From NCBI RefSeq assembly GCF_001592965.1, contig NZ_LRPC01000028.1, positions 248,001 to 312,000 on the forward strand: 64,000 nt of DNA. Direction: 5' to 3'. Source of the stretch: Roseivirga spongicola. Its GTDB lineage: Bacteria; Bacteroidota; Bacteroidia; Cytophagales; Cyclobacteriaceae. The notes beneath the pieces were generated by a model. The model was not told where the DNA came from and ran no database searches. It saw only the letters and a list, made by a program, of their open reading frames with translations. Below are positions 8,167 to 16,807 of this stretch, piece by piece. Numbering within the stretch: the stretch's first letter is position 1; each line of letters starts with the position of its first letter. Made by a program: the position numbers and the translations under genes.

Positions 8167-9432
8167 CTAGGTTTTCCTTTTCTTCTTTTTTGCAGCAGGG
8201 AACAGAATGTTGTTCAAAATTAATCTGTAACCAGGAGAGTTAGGATACAAATTTAAGTCTGTAGGTTCTTCGCCAACTCTATGCTGGTAATCTTCAGGGT
8301 CATGTCCGCCATAGAAAGTCCAAAAGCCATTGCCATAGATGCCATGAATGTATTTGTCCTCATTGGCTGCAGTGGTTTCGCCCATTACAACAACATCTGG
8401 TTTAACAACTCTCTTTTTAAAGGAGGTAGTTTGACCGTAAAAACCTTTAATCAATTGAGTATGATTTTGCGTGAGCATTGTAGGAACAGGGTCCCACTTT
8501 GCGGAGAACTGAAATAGTTTGAAGTAATCATTTCCTTCGTTCAAAGATCTTTCTCTTCTAGACTCGGTATTATCTATGTCTGAAAATTCATACTCCATAG
8601 GATCCATCCGCAGCTTGAAGTTTTCAAAGGCTAGAGTTTCGGAAAAGTTGAACTTAGATTCTGCTCCAGGCTCTGGCGGGTCTCCATCGTACATATAGTC
8701 GATGAAATCTACACCGTTAGCAGCTAGAGCAATGTCAAAAGAGTCGGTAGCAGAGCACATGGCAAATAAGAATCCGCCACCAGCCACAAAACTTTGAATC
8801 TTCTTTACTATGGCCAGTTTAAGTTGAGACACTTTGGCAAAGCCATGCTTTTTGGCGCTGGCCTCATAGTCTTTCTGCTGCTGAATATACCAACTATAGT
8901 TTCTAAAGCTTTGATAGAACTTACCGTACTGGCCAGTGAAATCTTCATGGTGAAGATGTAGCCAGTCATAAGTAGAAAGCTCATCATTCATCAACTCATC
9001 GTCATACACTACATCGTAAGGTATTTCTGCGTAAGTCAGTGCCAGAGTAACGGCATCGTCCCAAGGCATTTTGCTCTTAGGGGAATAAACGGCAATTTTT
9101 GGAGCAGTCTCCAACTTCATCATGTCCATGTTAGACGATGGAGAAGATAACAGTTCCTCAAACTTTAAAGCATCCGCATCAGATATTACTTGGTAGCTAA
9201 CCCCACGTATTACTAATTCATTTTCTATACCTGTTCTGGCAGGAAGCAAAAAACTTCCGCCTCTATAATTTAACATCCAGTCAATTGATTCGTCTTGATT
9301 AAGAACCCAATAAGCAATGCCATAAGCCTTCATATGGTTGGCTTGTGTTTCGTCCATCGGAACGAGGATCTTATTTGCTAGGGCAGTAAAGGAAACAATA
9401 CTGAACAGAAGGGTGAAAATGAGTTTATTCAT
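8167..9432 (-). CDS. Secreted protein of a Bacteroidota family often labelled 'asparagine synthetase B'
   Basis: A 421-aa exported protein. The ATG at 9432 is preferred over an in-frame codon at 9474 because it opens a clear signal peptide (MNKLIFTLLFSIVSFTALA). The first domain has DWMLNYRGGSFLLP. The second (about residues 95-260) resembles a class I amidotransferase-like fold, with AVYSPKSKMPWDDAVTLAL and an elbow GGGFLFAMCSAT. The C-terminus is GGHDPEDYQHRVG followed by a Lys/Arg tail. From memory, relatives carry the name asparagine synthetase B. Neither an N-terminal Cys glutaminase nor an SGGxDS PP-loop is present and the protein is exported, so that name should not be used for function. 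Confidence 0.65.
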   Translation of the reverse strand: MNKLIFTLLFSIVSFTALANKILVPMDETQANHMKAYGIAYWVLNQDESIDWMLNYRGGSFLLPARTGIENELVIRGVSYQVISDADALKFEELLSSPSSNMDMMKLETAPKIAVYSPKSKMPWDDAVTLALTYAEIPYDVVYDDELMNDELSTYDWLHLHHEDFTGQYGKFYQSFRNYSWYIQQQKDYEASAKKHGFAKVSQLKLAIVKKIQSFVAGGGFLFAMCSATDSFDIALAANGVDFIDYMYDGDPPEPGAESKFNFSETLAFENFKLRMDPMEYEFSDIDNTESRRERSLNEGNDYFKLFQFSAKWDPVPTMLTQNHTQLIKGFYGQTTSFKKRVVKPDVVVMGETTAANEDKYIHGIYGNGFWTFYGGHDPEDYQHRVGEEPTDLNLYPNSPGYRLILNNILFPAAKKKKRKT

Positions 9433-9546
9433 AGCGAACAAGATATAAAACCGTTTAGCTGTGGATTCGTTCAATTTACGTATTAGTTACTAAAACTTGA
9501 CCAGTGGTCTATTACATTTATAACGAGGTCTTACTCGAAACTTATT

Positions 9547-10782
9547 ATGAATTTAGCACAGAACATCTCGGAAGGAATTAACTCAATTAAGGCGAATATT
9601 CTCAGAACCATTTTAACAGGTCTGATTATCGCCATTGGAATTACCTCACTGGTAGGTATGCTAACTGCGGTAGACGGCATTAGGAGTGAAATTGATTCTA
9701 GCCTTTCCAACCTTGGAGCCAACAGCTTCGATGTAAATTCCCGATTTTCTGGCAGAAGAAATATGAATGGGAGAAGGGAGAAATCTTTTGAACCGGTAGA
9801 TTTTAATGAGGCAATCAGGTTTAAGGAAATGTATGACTTCCCTTCTACAACTACCATCTATACTAGAGCTTCAGGTACTGCCGAAATTAAATATGGTAAC
9901 AAAAAGACCAATCCGAACATTTCGATAACTGGTGGAGATGAAAATTACTTTGCTATTAAAGGAGTGAATATTGAGAGTGGAAGAAACTTCTCTTCTCTTG
10001 AAATTCAGTATGGAAACTATGTATGCATATTGGGTACAGAGGTTGTAAAAGCTTTGTTTGAAGAAGGTGAAGATCCGTTAAATAAGACAGTTAAATTTTA
10101 CGGTAATAACTACCGAGTAATTGGATTGTTGGAAGAAAAAGGAGGCTTTGGTGGTGATACCGAAGAAGATAGAAACATTGTTATTCCTTTACTAAACGCT
10201 AAAAGGTTAGATAGGAGAGGTAGTATGAGATACAGCATTACTACCATGATTGAAAACCCAGAGAATATTGATTATGCAATGGGAGAAGCCACTGGATTAA
10301 TGCGTCAGATTAGAGGAGATAAAATTGGTGAAGAAGATTCTTTTGAAGTGGTAAGAAGCGACTCTGTTACAGAGGCCCTAGATAATATGACCAATGGACT
10401 TAGAATGGGCGGTTTTGGAATCGGGGCCGTCACTTTACTAGGTGCTGCCATTGGTTTGATGAACATTATGATGGTAACCGTAACAGAACGAACCAGAGAG
10501 ATTGGTGTAAGAAAAGCCCTGGGTGCCACACCAAAAAAGATACTTCGTCAGTTCTTGGTAGAGTCTATTGTTATCTGCCAGATGGGAGGCATAGCTGGTG
10601 CTATTTTAGGAATTATAGTCGGTAACATAATGGCGAACTTCTTAGGAGGTGCATTTGTAATTCCTTGGGTGTGGATTACAGTTGGCCTTGTAATCTGTGT
10701 TATAGTGGGAGTTGTTTCAGGTTACATACCTGCTAAAAGAGCTGCGGCACTAGACCCAATTGAGTCTTTAAGATTTGAATAA
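9547..10782 (+). CDS. ABC transporter permease, MacB/FtsX family
   Basis: A 411-aa inner-membrane protein. It has one N-terminal membrane segment (about residues 20-42, LTGLIIAIGITSLVGML), a periplasmic MacB_PCD-like domain of about 220 residues, and three C-terminal membrane segments carrying the FtsX motif TERTREIGVRKALGATPKKI. Such permeases work as mechanotransmission transporters for lipoproteins, peptides or envelope signals, driven by a MacB/LolD-type ATPase. No ATPase or membrane-fusion gene is adjacent, so the partner must be elsewhere. An intrinsic terminator follows directly. Confidence 0.9.
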   Translation: MNLAQNISEGINSIKANILRTILTGLIIAIGITSLVGMLTAVDGIRSEIDSSLSNLGANSFDVNSRFSGRRNMNGRREKSFEPVDFNEAIRFKEMYDFPSTTTIYTRASGTAEIKYGNKKTNPNISITGGDENYFAIKGVNIESGRNFSSLEIQYGNYVCILGTEVVKALFEEGEDPLNKTVKFYGNNYRVIGLLEEKGGFGGDTEEDRNIVIPLLNAKRLDRRGSMRYSITTMIENPENIDYAMGEATGLMRQIRGDKIGEEDSFEVVRSDSVTEALDNMTNGLRMGGFGIGAVTLLGAAIGLMNIMMVTVTERTREIGVRKALGATPKKILRQFLVESIVICQMGGIAGAILGIIVGNIMANFLGGAFVIPWVWITVGLVICVIVGVVSGYIPAKRAAALDPIESLRFE

Positions 10783-10803
10783 GCGGTATATACTGCTGAT
10801 TAG

Positions 10804-10831
10804 AAAGCCTCGATTTATCGAGGCTTTTTTT
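10804..10831 (+). terminator. Intrinsic terminator
   Basis: A perfect ten-pair stem (10804-10813 with 10818-10827), loop TTTA, then a T-run. It ends the permease transcript and lies inside the apparent N-terminal extension of the next ORF, which supports the later start for that gene. Confidence 0.85.
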
Positions 10832-10849
10832 ATATTGAAGAAAAAAAAC

Positions 10850-11233
10850 ATGAACCTCACTGATCCTGTACACAAGAAAGTTATCGGAGTAATTTTTATC
10901 GTATTTAGTGCATTAGGCCTTCTGATGCTTATGTTCTACGACCAACTCATGAGCGTGATAATTGGTTTGGCGCAAGATGAGCCTGGTTTTGATCCAGATG
11001 CTATATGGGTTTTCGACTTGATTAACTCTTTCTTATGGGGAATTGCCATTATCTTCTTAATCCCGAGAATCATTATCGGAATTGGACTTATTAATCAGAG
11101 AAGATGGGCCAATGTTCCAGCCTTAGTTTATGGGGTGTTTTCCTTAATTAATATACCTATCGGAACCCTTTTAGGAATCTATTGCATTTTAGTGTTTACT
11201 GCCAAGAGTAAGGCCGAAAAGAATGATTACTGA
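10850..11233 (+). CDS. Small membrane protein, unknown
   Basis: A 127-aa protein with four hydrophobic segments: VIGVIFIVFSALGLLMLMFY, a pair near the middle (WGIAIIFLIPRIIIGIGLI) and a C-terminal one. The ATG at 10850 is chosen because the ORF upstream of it runs through an intrinsic terminator hairpin. The layout resembles small DUF4064-like four-helix membrane proteins, but I do not assign it. It is tail-to-tail with rsmG and overlaps it by seven bases. Confidence 0.6.
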   Translation: MNLTDPVHKKVIGVIFIVFSALGLLMLMFYDQLMSVIIGLAQDEPGFDPDAIWVFDLINSFLWGIAIIFLIPRIIIGIGLINQRRWANVPALVYGVFSLINIPIGTLLGIYCILVFTAKSKAEKNDY

Positions 11234-11853
11234 GCAGGTATGTAGATAACCTGCTTGGTCTCAAAAAACTCTTCTTTAAAATATTCAGAAAGCGCATAAG
11301 ACTTTATGCGCTTTAATTTTGACTCTTTCAATTCATCCGCTAAGTCACCTCCCTTTAAGTAAAGGATTCCGTTTTTAAGTTGGTGATTGGATTGCTTCTT
11401 GAACTTATCTTTCACCCAAGGGTAGAAATTAGCTAGTCTGGTAACTGCTCTGCTCACTACAAAATGAAAGTCACCCGGTACTTGTTCAGCTCTAATGTGT
11501 TCACCCTTCACATTAGTTAAACCCAAAGCAGCAGATACTTCGTTTACCACCTTAATTTTCTTTCCAATACTGTCTACTAAATGGAAGTTAGAATCGGGAA
11601 AGAGAATGGCTAGAGGAATGCCCGGAAAACCACCTCCTGTGCCAACATCTAAGATCTGAGTTCCAGGTTTAAAAGTCTGAACCTTAGCAATACCCAAAGA
11701 GTGAATAACATGACGCTCCGTTAAGTTCTCAATATCCTTTCGAGATACCACATTAATCTTGTCGTTCCACTCTGCGTATAGAGCTGGCAATTGAGCAAAT
11801 TGCTCTTTTTGAGCATCTGTTAAATCAGGGAAATACCGAAGCAGGTTCTTCAT
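11227..11853 (-). CDS. rsmG: 16S rRNA (guanine-527-N7)-methyltransferase RsmG
   Basis: A 208-aa SAM-dependent methyltransferase that modifies G527 of 16S rRNA; loss gives low-level streptomycin resistance in other bacteria. The SAM motif is ILDVGTGGGFPGIPLAILFP (about residues 68-87), followed by LVDSIGKKIKVV, AEQ and VVSRAVTRL, all hallmark RsmG blocks. The length is normal. A TATCTTTG box ends four bases before the ATG, so the mRNA may be nearly leaderless. Confidence 0.95.
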   Translation of the reverse strand: MKNLLRYFPDLTDAQKEQFAQLPALYAEWNDKINVVSRKDIENLTERHVIHSLGIAKVQTFKPGTQILDVGTGGGFPGIPLAILFPDSNFHLVDSIGKKIKVVNEVSAALGLTNVKGEHIRAEQVPGDFHFVVSRAVTRLANFYPWVKDKFKKQSNHQLKNGILYLKGGDLADELKESKLKRIKSYALSEYFKEEFFETKQVIYIPAQ

Positions 11854-11857
11854 TCGG

Positions 11858-11865
11858 CAAAGATA
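11858..11865 (-). promoter_or_regulatory. Candidate -7 box for rsmG
   Basis: TATCTTTG on the minus strand matches the Bacteroidota TAnnTTTG element and ends four bases upstream of the rsmG start. No clear TTG -33 element was found at the usual distance. Confidence 0.4.
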
Positions 11866-11892
11866 GGGAAGAAGCCAGTAAACTTGGAAGCT

Positions 11893-12501
11893 TTAGATAT
11901 GCTCCTTTTTATTCTTCACCAAATCATACATCAACTCACGAGCTCTGTGAAGCTGTGCTTTTACTGTACCCAATGGAGCATCGAGCTCTTTCGCAATTTC
12001 GTCATAGCTTAATTCATCGAAGTACCTCAGCTTTACAAGTCTCTGATATTTAGCAGGAAGCTTGCCTACAAACATTCTTACCAAATCAATCTTTTGTGCT
12101 TTAATGGCCTCTTCCTGTGGGTTAAGGTTCTTGTCTTGAACATCTATGGTAACTGCTTCACCATTGTCGTCTTTAAACGATGTGTTGAGACTCATGGTGT
12201 CTAACCTCTTCTTTCTAATAAAGTCAATGGTGTTGTTAGTGGCTATTCTGAACAGCCAAGTAGAAAAAGTAAAGTCCTTTTTAAACTTGTGTAAGTTTTT
12301 AAAAGCTTTTGCAAAAGCTTCAATGGTCAGGTCTTCTGCATCATCTACATTTCTGACCATTTTCAGAATCATGTGATATACAGGTTTTTTATACCGTTTC
12401 ATTAAGTCGGCATATGCCTGCTCGTCTACGCCAGAAACGGCTGCATCTATCAACTTAAAATCTTCGAGTGCTTTCTTCGAGAATTGCTTTCCTACTTCCA
12501 T
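11893..12501 (-). CDS. RNA polymerase sigma factor, ECF sigma-70 family
   Basis: A 202-aa ECF-type sigma factor. Region 2 includes DAEDLTIEAFAKAF and FSTWLFRIATNNTIDFIRKK (about residues 57-97). Region 4 includes LPAKYQRLVKLRYFDELSYD and GTVKAQLHRARELM (about residues 153-195). No anti-sigma factor, FecR or zinc-finger protein lies beside it. Its start codon overlaps the end of the upstream glycosyltransferase gene by ten bases, so the two are translated from one mRNA, and rsmG follows 39 bases later with its own promoter box. The target regulon is unknown. Confidence 0.9.
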   Translation of the reverse strand: MEVGKQFSKKALEDFKLIDAAVSGVDEQAYADLMKRYKKPVYHMILKMVRNVDDAEDLTIEAFAKAFKNLHKFKKDFTFSTWLFRIATNNTIDFIRKKRLDTMSLNTSFKDDNGEAVTIDVQDKNLNPQEEAIKAQKIDLVRMFVGKLPAKYQRLVKLRYFDELSYDEIAKELDAPLGTVKAQLHRARELMYDLVKNKKEHI

Positions 12502-13589
12502 TCAACTTGCTTCGTTGCCAGTGCTTTAATGGCTACCCAAGGATAATAAAAACAATAACAAAAATCTAAAAAGGGAAGTGCCCAAAAATTGATGTCTGTT
12601 TTAAGTTTTCGACCTAATTGATTCAATATCAGATAAACAACCAGGCTCCTTATACCAAAAACCAGTAAAGCGAATTTTATGTTTATTCCTAAAAATATTA
12701 CTGAAATAAACATACCCCATCCGACCAACCAAGATAACGTAAAAATTCCCAAAAGCGTTTGGTCTTTTTGATGATAGTGTTTTCCAGCCGATAAGTGTCT
12801 TATTTTTTGTCTTAAGTAGGAGTTGGTGTCAGTCTTTGGTGAGGAAAATACGAGTGATTCTGGGCTTATCTCAATATCGATTTGCTTTCTTTTTTGCGCA
12901 AGGTGAGAAAGCATAAGGTCATCATCACCACCTTCTAAACCGCCAATGGACTTAAGAAAATCTAGATCATAAGCTTCTTTTAAAATGGCCAAGTTTCTGC
13001 CAACAGCCATATATGGACGCTTGAGTTTTGCAAAACCCAAATATTGCAGCCCTACAAAGAGTGTTTCGAATTGAATAAACCTATTTAGCCAGCCTTTGGT
13101 CTGTCGATAAGGAGAATAGCCGATGATAATTTCTGATTCGTTGTTAACATAGGAAGTCATGCTGCTAATCCAGTTTTCCGAATCGGGAACACAGTCTGCA
13201 TCTGTAAACAACAGAACTTCGTTCGATGCTTTGCTAATCGCTTCATTTAGAGCAAATTTTTTACCTGTCCACCCCTGGGGTAGCGTTTTAATGTCAATCA
13301 CCTTTATGAAAGAATATTTGCTCGACCAATTTGTCAAAAGCTGCTGGCTTTCATAGGTAGAGCGGTCGTTAGCAATAATTACTTCAAAGTTGGGGTGATT
13401 TTGAGTTGTTAAGGCATTCAGTAGATGGGGTAAGTTTTTATGCTCATTTCTTGCGGCTACAATTACAGAAACACTTTTAAATCTAATATCTGCTTTACTA
13501 GAATGCTTAAGAATGCTAAGTGCCAGGCTTAGCACAAAGACAAGCTGAAGAGTAATTACTAGTGAAAATATTAGCAGAAAGGGCTGCAT
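12492..13589 (-). CDS. Membrane glycosyltransferase, GT2 family
   Basis: A 365-aa protein with an N-terminal membrane segment, a GT-A domain and about three C-terminal membrane segments. Visible GT2 motifs are VSVIVAARNEHKNLPHLL, LFTDADCVPDSENW (the DxD metal site), GGLEGGDDDLMLS, and LRQKIRHLSAG in place of QxxRW. It transfers a sugar onto a lipid or polysaccharide acceptor at the inner membrane; the substrate cannot be read. It overlaps the ECF sigma factor gene by ten bases, implying co-expression. Confidence 0.85.
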   Translation of the reverse strand: MQPFLLIFSLVITLQLVFVLSLALSILKHSSKADIRFKSVSVIVAARNEHKNLPHLLNALTTQNHPNFEVIIANDRSTYESQQLLTNWSSKYSFIKVIDIKTLPQGWTGKKFALNEAISKASNEVLLFTDADCVPDSENWISSMTSYVNNESEIIIGYSPYRQTKGWLNRFIQFETLFVGLQYLGFAKLKRPYMAVGRNLAILKEAYDLDFLKSIGGLEGGDDDLMLSHLAQKRKQIDIEISPESLVFSSPKTDTNSYLRQKIRHLSAGKHYHQKDQTLLGIFTLSWLVGWGMFISVIFLGINIKFALLVFGIRSLVVYLILNQLGRKLKTDINFWALPFLDFCYCFYYPWVAIKALATKQVEWK

Positions 13590-13635
13590 TCAGAAAACAA
13601 TAACGGTCAAAGAAAATAGAATTAAGCAATACTGC

Positions 13636-13643
13636 TATTTTTG
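13636..13643 (+). promoter_or_regulatory. Candidate -7 box for tgt
   Basis: TATTTTTG matches TAnnTTTG, 18 bases upstream of the tgt start codon. It would drive the tgt-permease-EamA operon. No strong -33 TTG is seen. Confidence 0.4.
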
Positions 13644-13661
13644 TGGCTTCAAATCAAGTGA

Positions 13662-14792
13662 ATGGATTTTAAGCTAGTTGCAGAAGATAAAGGTTCAAAG
13701 GCAAGGGCAGGAGTAGTCACCACAGCACATGGTGAAATTCTGACCCCCATATTTATGCCTGTAGGAACCGCAGGGACGGTAAAAGCAGTACATCAACGAG
13801 AATTACACGATGATGTAAAGGCCCAAATTATTCTCGGAAATACATACCATCTTTACCTAAGACCGGGTCTGGATATTATAGAAGCCGCTGGTGGATTGCA
13901 TAAATTCAACGGTTGGGAAAAACCGATATTGACAGATTCTGGAGGCTATCAGGTGTATTCGCTTTCTGGTACCAGAAAAATTAAGGAAGAAGGTGTAACC
14001 TTCAAGTCACATATAGATGGTTCTAAGCATGTATTTACGCCTGAAAATGTAATGGACATTCAAAGAACCATAGGTGCAGATATTATTATGGCTTTCGATG
14101 AGTGTACTCCATATCCTTGTGAATACGGTTATGCAAGAGAGTCGATGGAAATGACTCACCGTTGGTTGAAAAGGTGCTGTGACCGATTTGATGAAACAGA
14201 AGGTAAATACGGATATGACCAAACACTTTTTCCTATTGTTCAAGGCAGTACATTCAAAGATTTAAGAATTAAGTCTGCAGAAACTATTGCTTCTTTCGGA
14301 AGAGAGGGTAATGCCATTGGTGGACTCTCTGTGGGTGAGCCTCATGAAATGATGTATGAGCAAACTGAGGTGGTTTGCGATATTCTACCTCATGATAAGC
14401 CAAGGTATTTAATGGGTGTTGGTACACCAGAGAATATATTAGAGTGTATTGCCCTAGGTGTAGATATGTTCGATTGTGTGATGCCAACTAGAAATGCTAG
14501 AAATGGTATGCTGTTTACCTCAGAAGGCATTATTAATATTAGGAATGAAAAGTGGAAGGATGATTTCAGTCCAATAGATCCGAACCTCGGGGGATATGTA
14601 GATACTTTTTATTCTAAGGCTTATTTGAGACATTTAGTAATTAGCAAGGAGATTTTGGCTGCCCAGATTGCCTCTATTCATAATTTGAGCTTTTACTTAT
14701 GGTTGGTAAAAGAGGCCAGAGAGCAAATACAGAAAGGCACGTTTGTTGATTGGAAAAACAAAATGGTTAAAAAAGTGACAACCCGTTTATGA
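13662..14792 (+). CDS. tgt: Queuine tRNA-ribosyltransferase (tRNA-guanine transglycosylase)
   Basis: A 376-aa enzyme that swaps guanine 34 for preQ1 in tRNAs for Asp, Asn, His and Tyr. The catalytic residues are in place: Asp92 in LTDSGGYQ, Asp146 in AFDECTPYP, and the nucleophile Asp271 in FDCVMPTRNARNG. The structural zinc site is not. Where E. coli Tgt has CxCxxC, this protein has Leu309, Gly311 and Asp314 (DPNLGGYVD); only the fourth ligand His340 (IHNLSFY) remains. This appears to be a lineage trait and not damage, because the flanking sequence is well conserved. Its stop codon overlaps the next start by four bases. Confidence 0.95.
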   Translation: MDFKLVAEDKGSKARAGVVTTAHGEILTPIFMPVGTAGTVKAVHQRELHDDVKAQIILGNTYHLYLRPGLDIIEAAGGLHKFNGWEKPILTDSGGYQVYSLSGTRKIKEEGVTFKSHIDGSKHVFTPENVMDIQRTIGADIIMAFDECTPYPCEYGYARESMEMTHRWLKRCCDRFDETEGKYGYDQTLFPIVQGSTFKDLRIKSAETIASFGREGNAIGGLSVGEPHEMMYEQTEVVCDILPHDKPRYLMGVGTPENILECIALGVDMFDCVMPTRNARNGMLFTSEGIINIRNEKWKDDFSPIDPNLGGYVDTFYSKAYLRHLVISKEILAAQIASIHNLSFYLWLVKEAREQIQKGTFVDWKNKMVKKVTTRL

Positions 14793-15871
14793 TGAGAATT
14801 TTAGATCGCTACATTCTCATTAAATTTCTAACAACATTTCTTTTTGTTTTGGGGATTTTGGTGGCCATTGTGCTCATTATTACCTTCTCTGAAAGAAATG
14901 AAAGCTTTATTAAAAATGAAGTTCCTCCAAAGCTTATAGCTGAGTATTTTCTAGCCTATGCTCCCTATATAGCTAATCTTATTACGCCAATCATTGTATT
15001 CATAGCAACGGTGTTTGTTACCTCTAAACTGGCAAGCCACACGGAAATTATTGCCATTTTAAGTGGAGGTGTGAGCTACCCTAGAATGCTCAGACCATTC
15101 TTGATTGGTTCCGTTATTATTGCCGTTGTAAGTTTTGCTTTTACAGGTTGGATAATTCCAGAAGCTAATAAGTTTCGCGTGGAGTTCGAGCAGAAGTTTT
15201 TCGATAATGAATTTAATTTCTCTCAACGCGATGTCCATTTTAAAGTAAGTCCTTCAACCTATGCCTATATAGCCTCATACGACTCTCGTAGAGATATTGC
15301 ATACCGCTTTACGTTAGAGGAGGTAAAGGGAACGGAAGTGCTTTGGAAGTTTGCAGCCAGACAGTTAAAATGGGATACTCTTGAGAACGTTTGGGTGGCG
15401 AGCAATTGGAATTTGAGGGAGTTTCAAGAAATGGGAGAGAAATATTTGTACAGCCCTAACAAGGATACCACTCTTGGCATTAATATGCGCCCAAGCGATT
15501 TTGGTAACTTAAATAGCTTTGAACAAACATTAACCCTAAATGAGCTGAACGATCATATTGCAGACTTGCAAATGAAGGGAGCCGATAATATTCCTATCTA
15601 TATTATTGAAAAGTATGTGAGGTACATGTCGCCATTTTCGGCCATCATTCTCACCTTTATTGGGGTAATACTCTCTTCTAGGAAAACCAGGGGAGGGGTA
15701 GGCTTTCAAATTGCTTTGGGCTTTATGATCGCGTTTATATACATCATTCTATTTATTGCCGCCAAAAGCAATGCAGAGACTACTTCTAATAGTCCTTTGC
15801 TAGCGGTTTGGGTACCTAATATCATATTTACTGCACTTGGTGTACTTTTGTACAGATTTGTACCTAAATAA
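14789..15871 (+). CDS. LptF/LptG family permease (YjgP/YjgQ)
   Basis: A 360-aa inner-membrane permease of the lipopolysaccharide export complex LptB2FG. The N-terminal MRILDRYILIKFLTTFLF is characteristic. Three N-terminal membrane segments, a periplasmic domain of about 150 residues and three C-terminal segments follow, with GVGFQIALGFMIAFIYIILF near the end. LptF and LptG cannot be separated from this sequence alone, and many Bacteroidota place one of them beside tgt. It overlaps tgt by four bases and shares one base with the next start, so the three genes form a tight operon. Confidence 0.9.
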   Translation: MMRILDRYILIKFLTTFLFVLGILVAIVLIITFSERNESFIKNEVPPKLIAEYFLAYAPYIANLITPIIVFIATVFVTSKLASHTEIIAILSGGVSYPRMLRPFLIGSVIIAVVSFAFTGWIIPEANKFRVEFEQKFFDNEFNFSQRDVHFKVSPSTYAYIASYDSRRDIAYRFTLEEVKGTEVLWKFAARQLKWDTLENVWVASNWNLREFQEMGEKYLYSPNKDTTLGINMRPSDFGNLNSFEQTLTLNELNDHIADLQMKGADNIPIYIIEKYVRYMSPFSAIILTFIGVILSSRKTRGGVGFQIALGFMIAFIYIILFIAAKSNAETTSNSPLLAVWVPNIIFTALGVLLYRFVPK

Positions 15872-16794
15872 TGGAAACAGCCTCTGTTAAAGATTATCTA
15901 AAACTCCATTTCATTGTATTTATTTGGGGTTTTACAGCCATTCTTGGCAATGAAATGACTATTGAGTCAACGGATTTGGTGCTATATAGAACGGCTTTGG
16001 CTTCTGTTATATTGGCAGTTCTAATGAAGATTCGAAAAAGGGTCTTTATTCTTCCAAGAAAGGCTGTTGGCTATCTTTTTCTGACTGGGCTTGTGGTGGC
16101 GGCCCACTGGGTTACATTTTTCGAGTCAGCTCGAATATCAACAGTTTCTGTATGTTTAGCAGGAATGGCCACCACTACCTTCTGGACTAGTCTAATTGAG
16201 CCTTTGTTCAAGAAGCAACGTGTACAAGCTTTTCAGGTTCTTCTTGGGCTAGTTGTTATTTTTGGTCTCTATCTCATATTTAAGTTTGAGTTTAATCATG
16301 CTGAAGGTTTAGCACTAGCTATGGTTTCGGCCTTTTTGGCTGCGCTTTTTGGAGTGCTTAATTCTAAGTTTACCGTAAAATACCCTGCTTACGGTATTAC
16401 ACTGTATGAAATGTCTGCAGCAGCAATTGGCTTGCTAGTTTTTATTCCTCTTTATAAGTCTTTTGTATTAGAGACAGATGTTATTTATCAGCTTCCTACT
16501 ACTAGAGATTGGTTCTTACTGTTGCTACTTAGTGGAATTTGTACCGTTTATGCCTTTTCAGAATCTGTTGAATTGATGAAAAGAATTACCGCTTTTGTGG
16601 TTAGCCTGACTGTGAATTTGGAGCCTGTATATGGTATTCTATTGGCACTTACTATTTATGGTGAGGAAGAAATGATGAGTGGAGGTTTTTACTGGGGAAC
16701 ATTGATTATAGTTTTGGCTGTACTTTCTTATCCCGTGGCACGCAGAATTAAAAGGAATAGACAGTCTAAGAAGTCGCGAATAATAACTAATTAG
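15871..16794 (+). CDS. EamA/DMT superfamily transporter
   Basis: A 307-aa inner-membrane protein with ten hydrophobic segments arranged as two five-helix EamA halves. The first begins LKLHFIVFIWGFTAILG, and the second ends with VSLTVNLEPVYGILLALTIY, a typical EamA signature. Family members export amino acids, nucleobases or other metabolites; the substrate is unknown. The start codon shares its A with the preceding stop. The gene is convergent with the M23 peptidase, with only 13 bases between them and no obvious terminator. Confidence 0.9.
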   Translation: METASVKDYLKLHFIVFIWGFTAILGNEMTIESTDLVLYRTALASVILAVLMKIRKRVFILPRKAVGYLFLTGLVVAAHWVTFFESARISTVSVCLAGMATTTFWTSLIEPLFKKQRVQAFQVLLGLVVIFGLYLIFKFEFNHAEGLALAMVSAFLAALFGVLNSKFTVKYPAYGITLYEMSAAAIGLLVFIPLYKSFVLETDVIYQLPTTRDWFLLLLLSGICTVYAFSESVELMKRITAFVVSLTVNLEPVYGILLALTIYGEEEMMSGGFYWGTLIIVLAVLSYPVARRIKRNRQSKKSRIITN

Positions 16795-16807
16795 TCAGGC
16801 TGTTCAA

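Noticed and set aside
9500-9546. TTGACC and TATAAC 16 bases apart upstream of the permease, like an E. coli sigma-70 promoter
   Set aside because: Bacteroidota primary sigma factors use TTG/TAnnTTTG elements, and a single match of this kind can occur by chance in AT-rich DNA.
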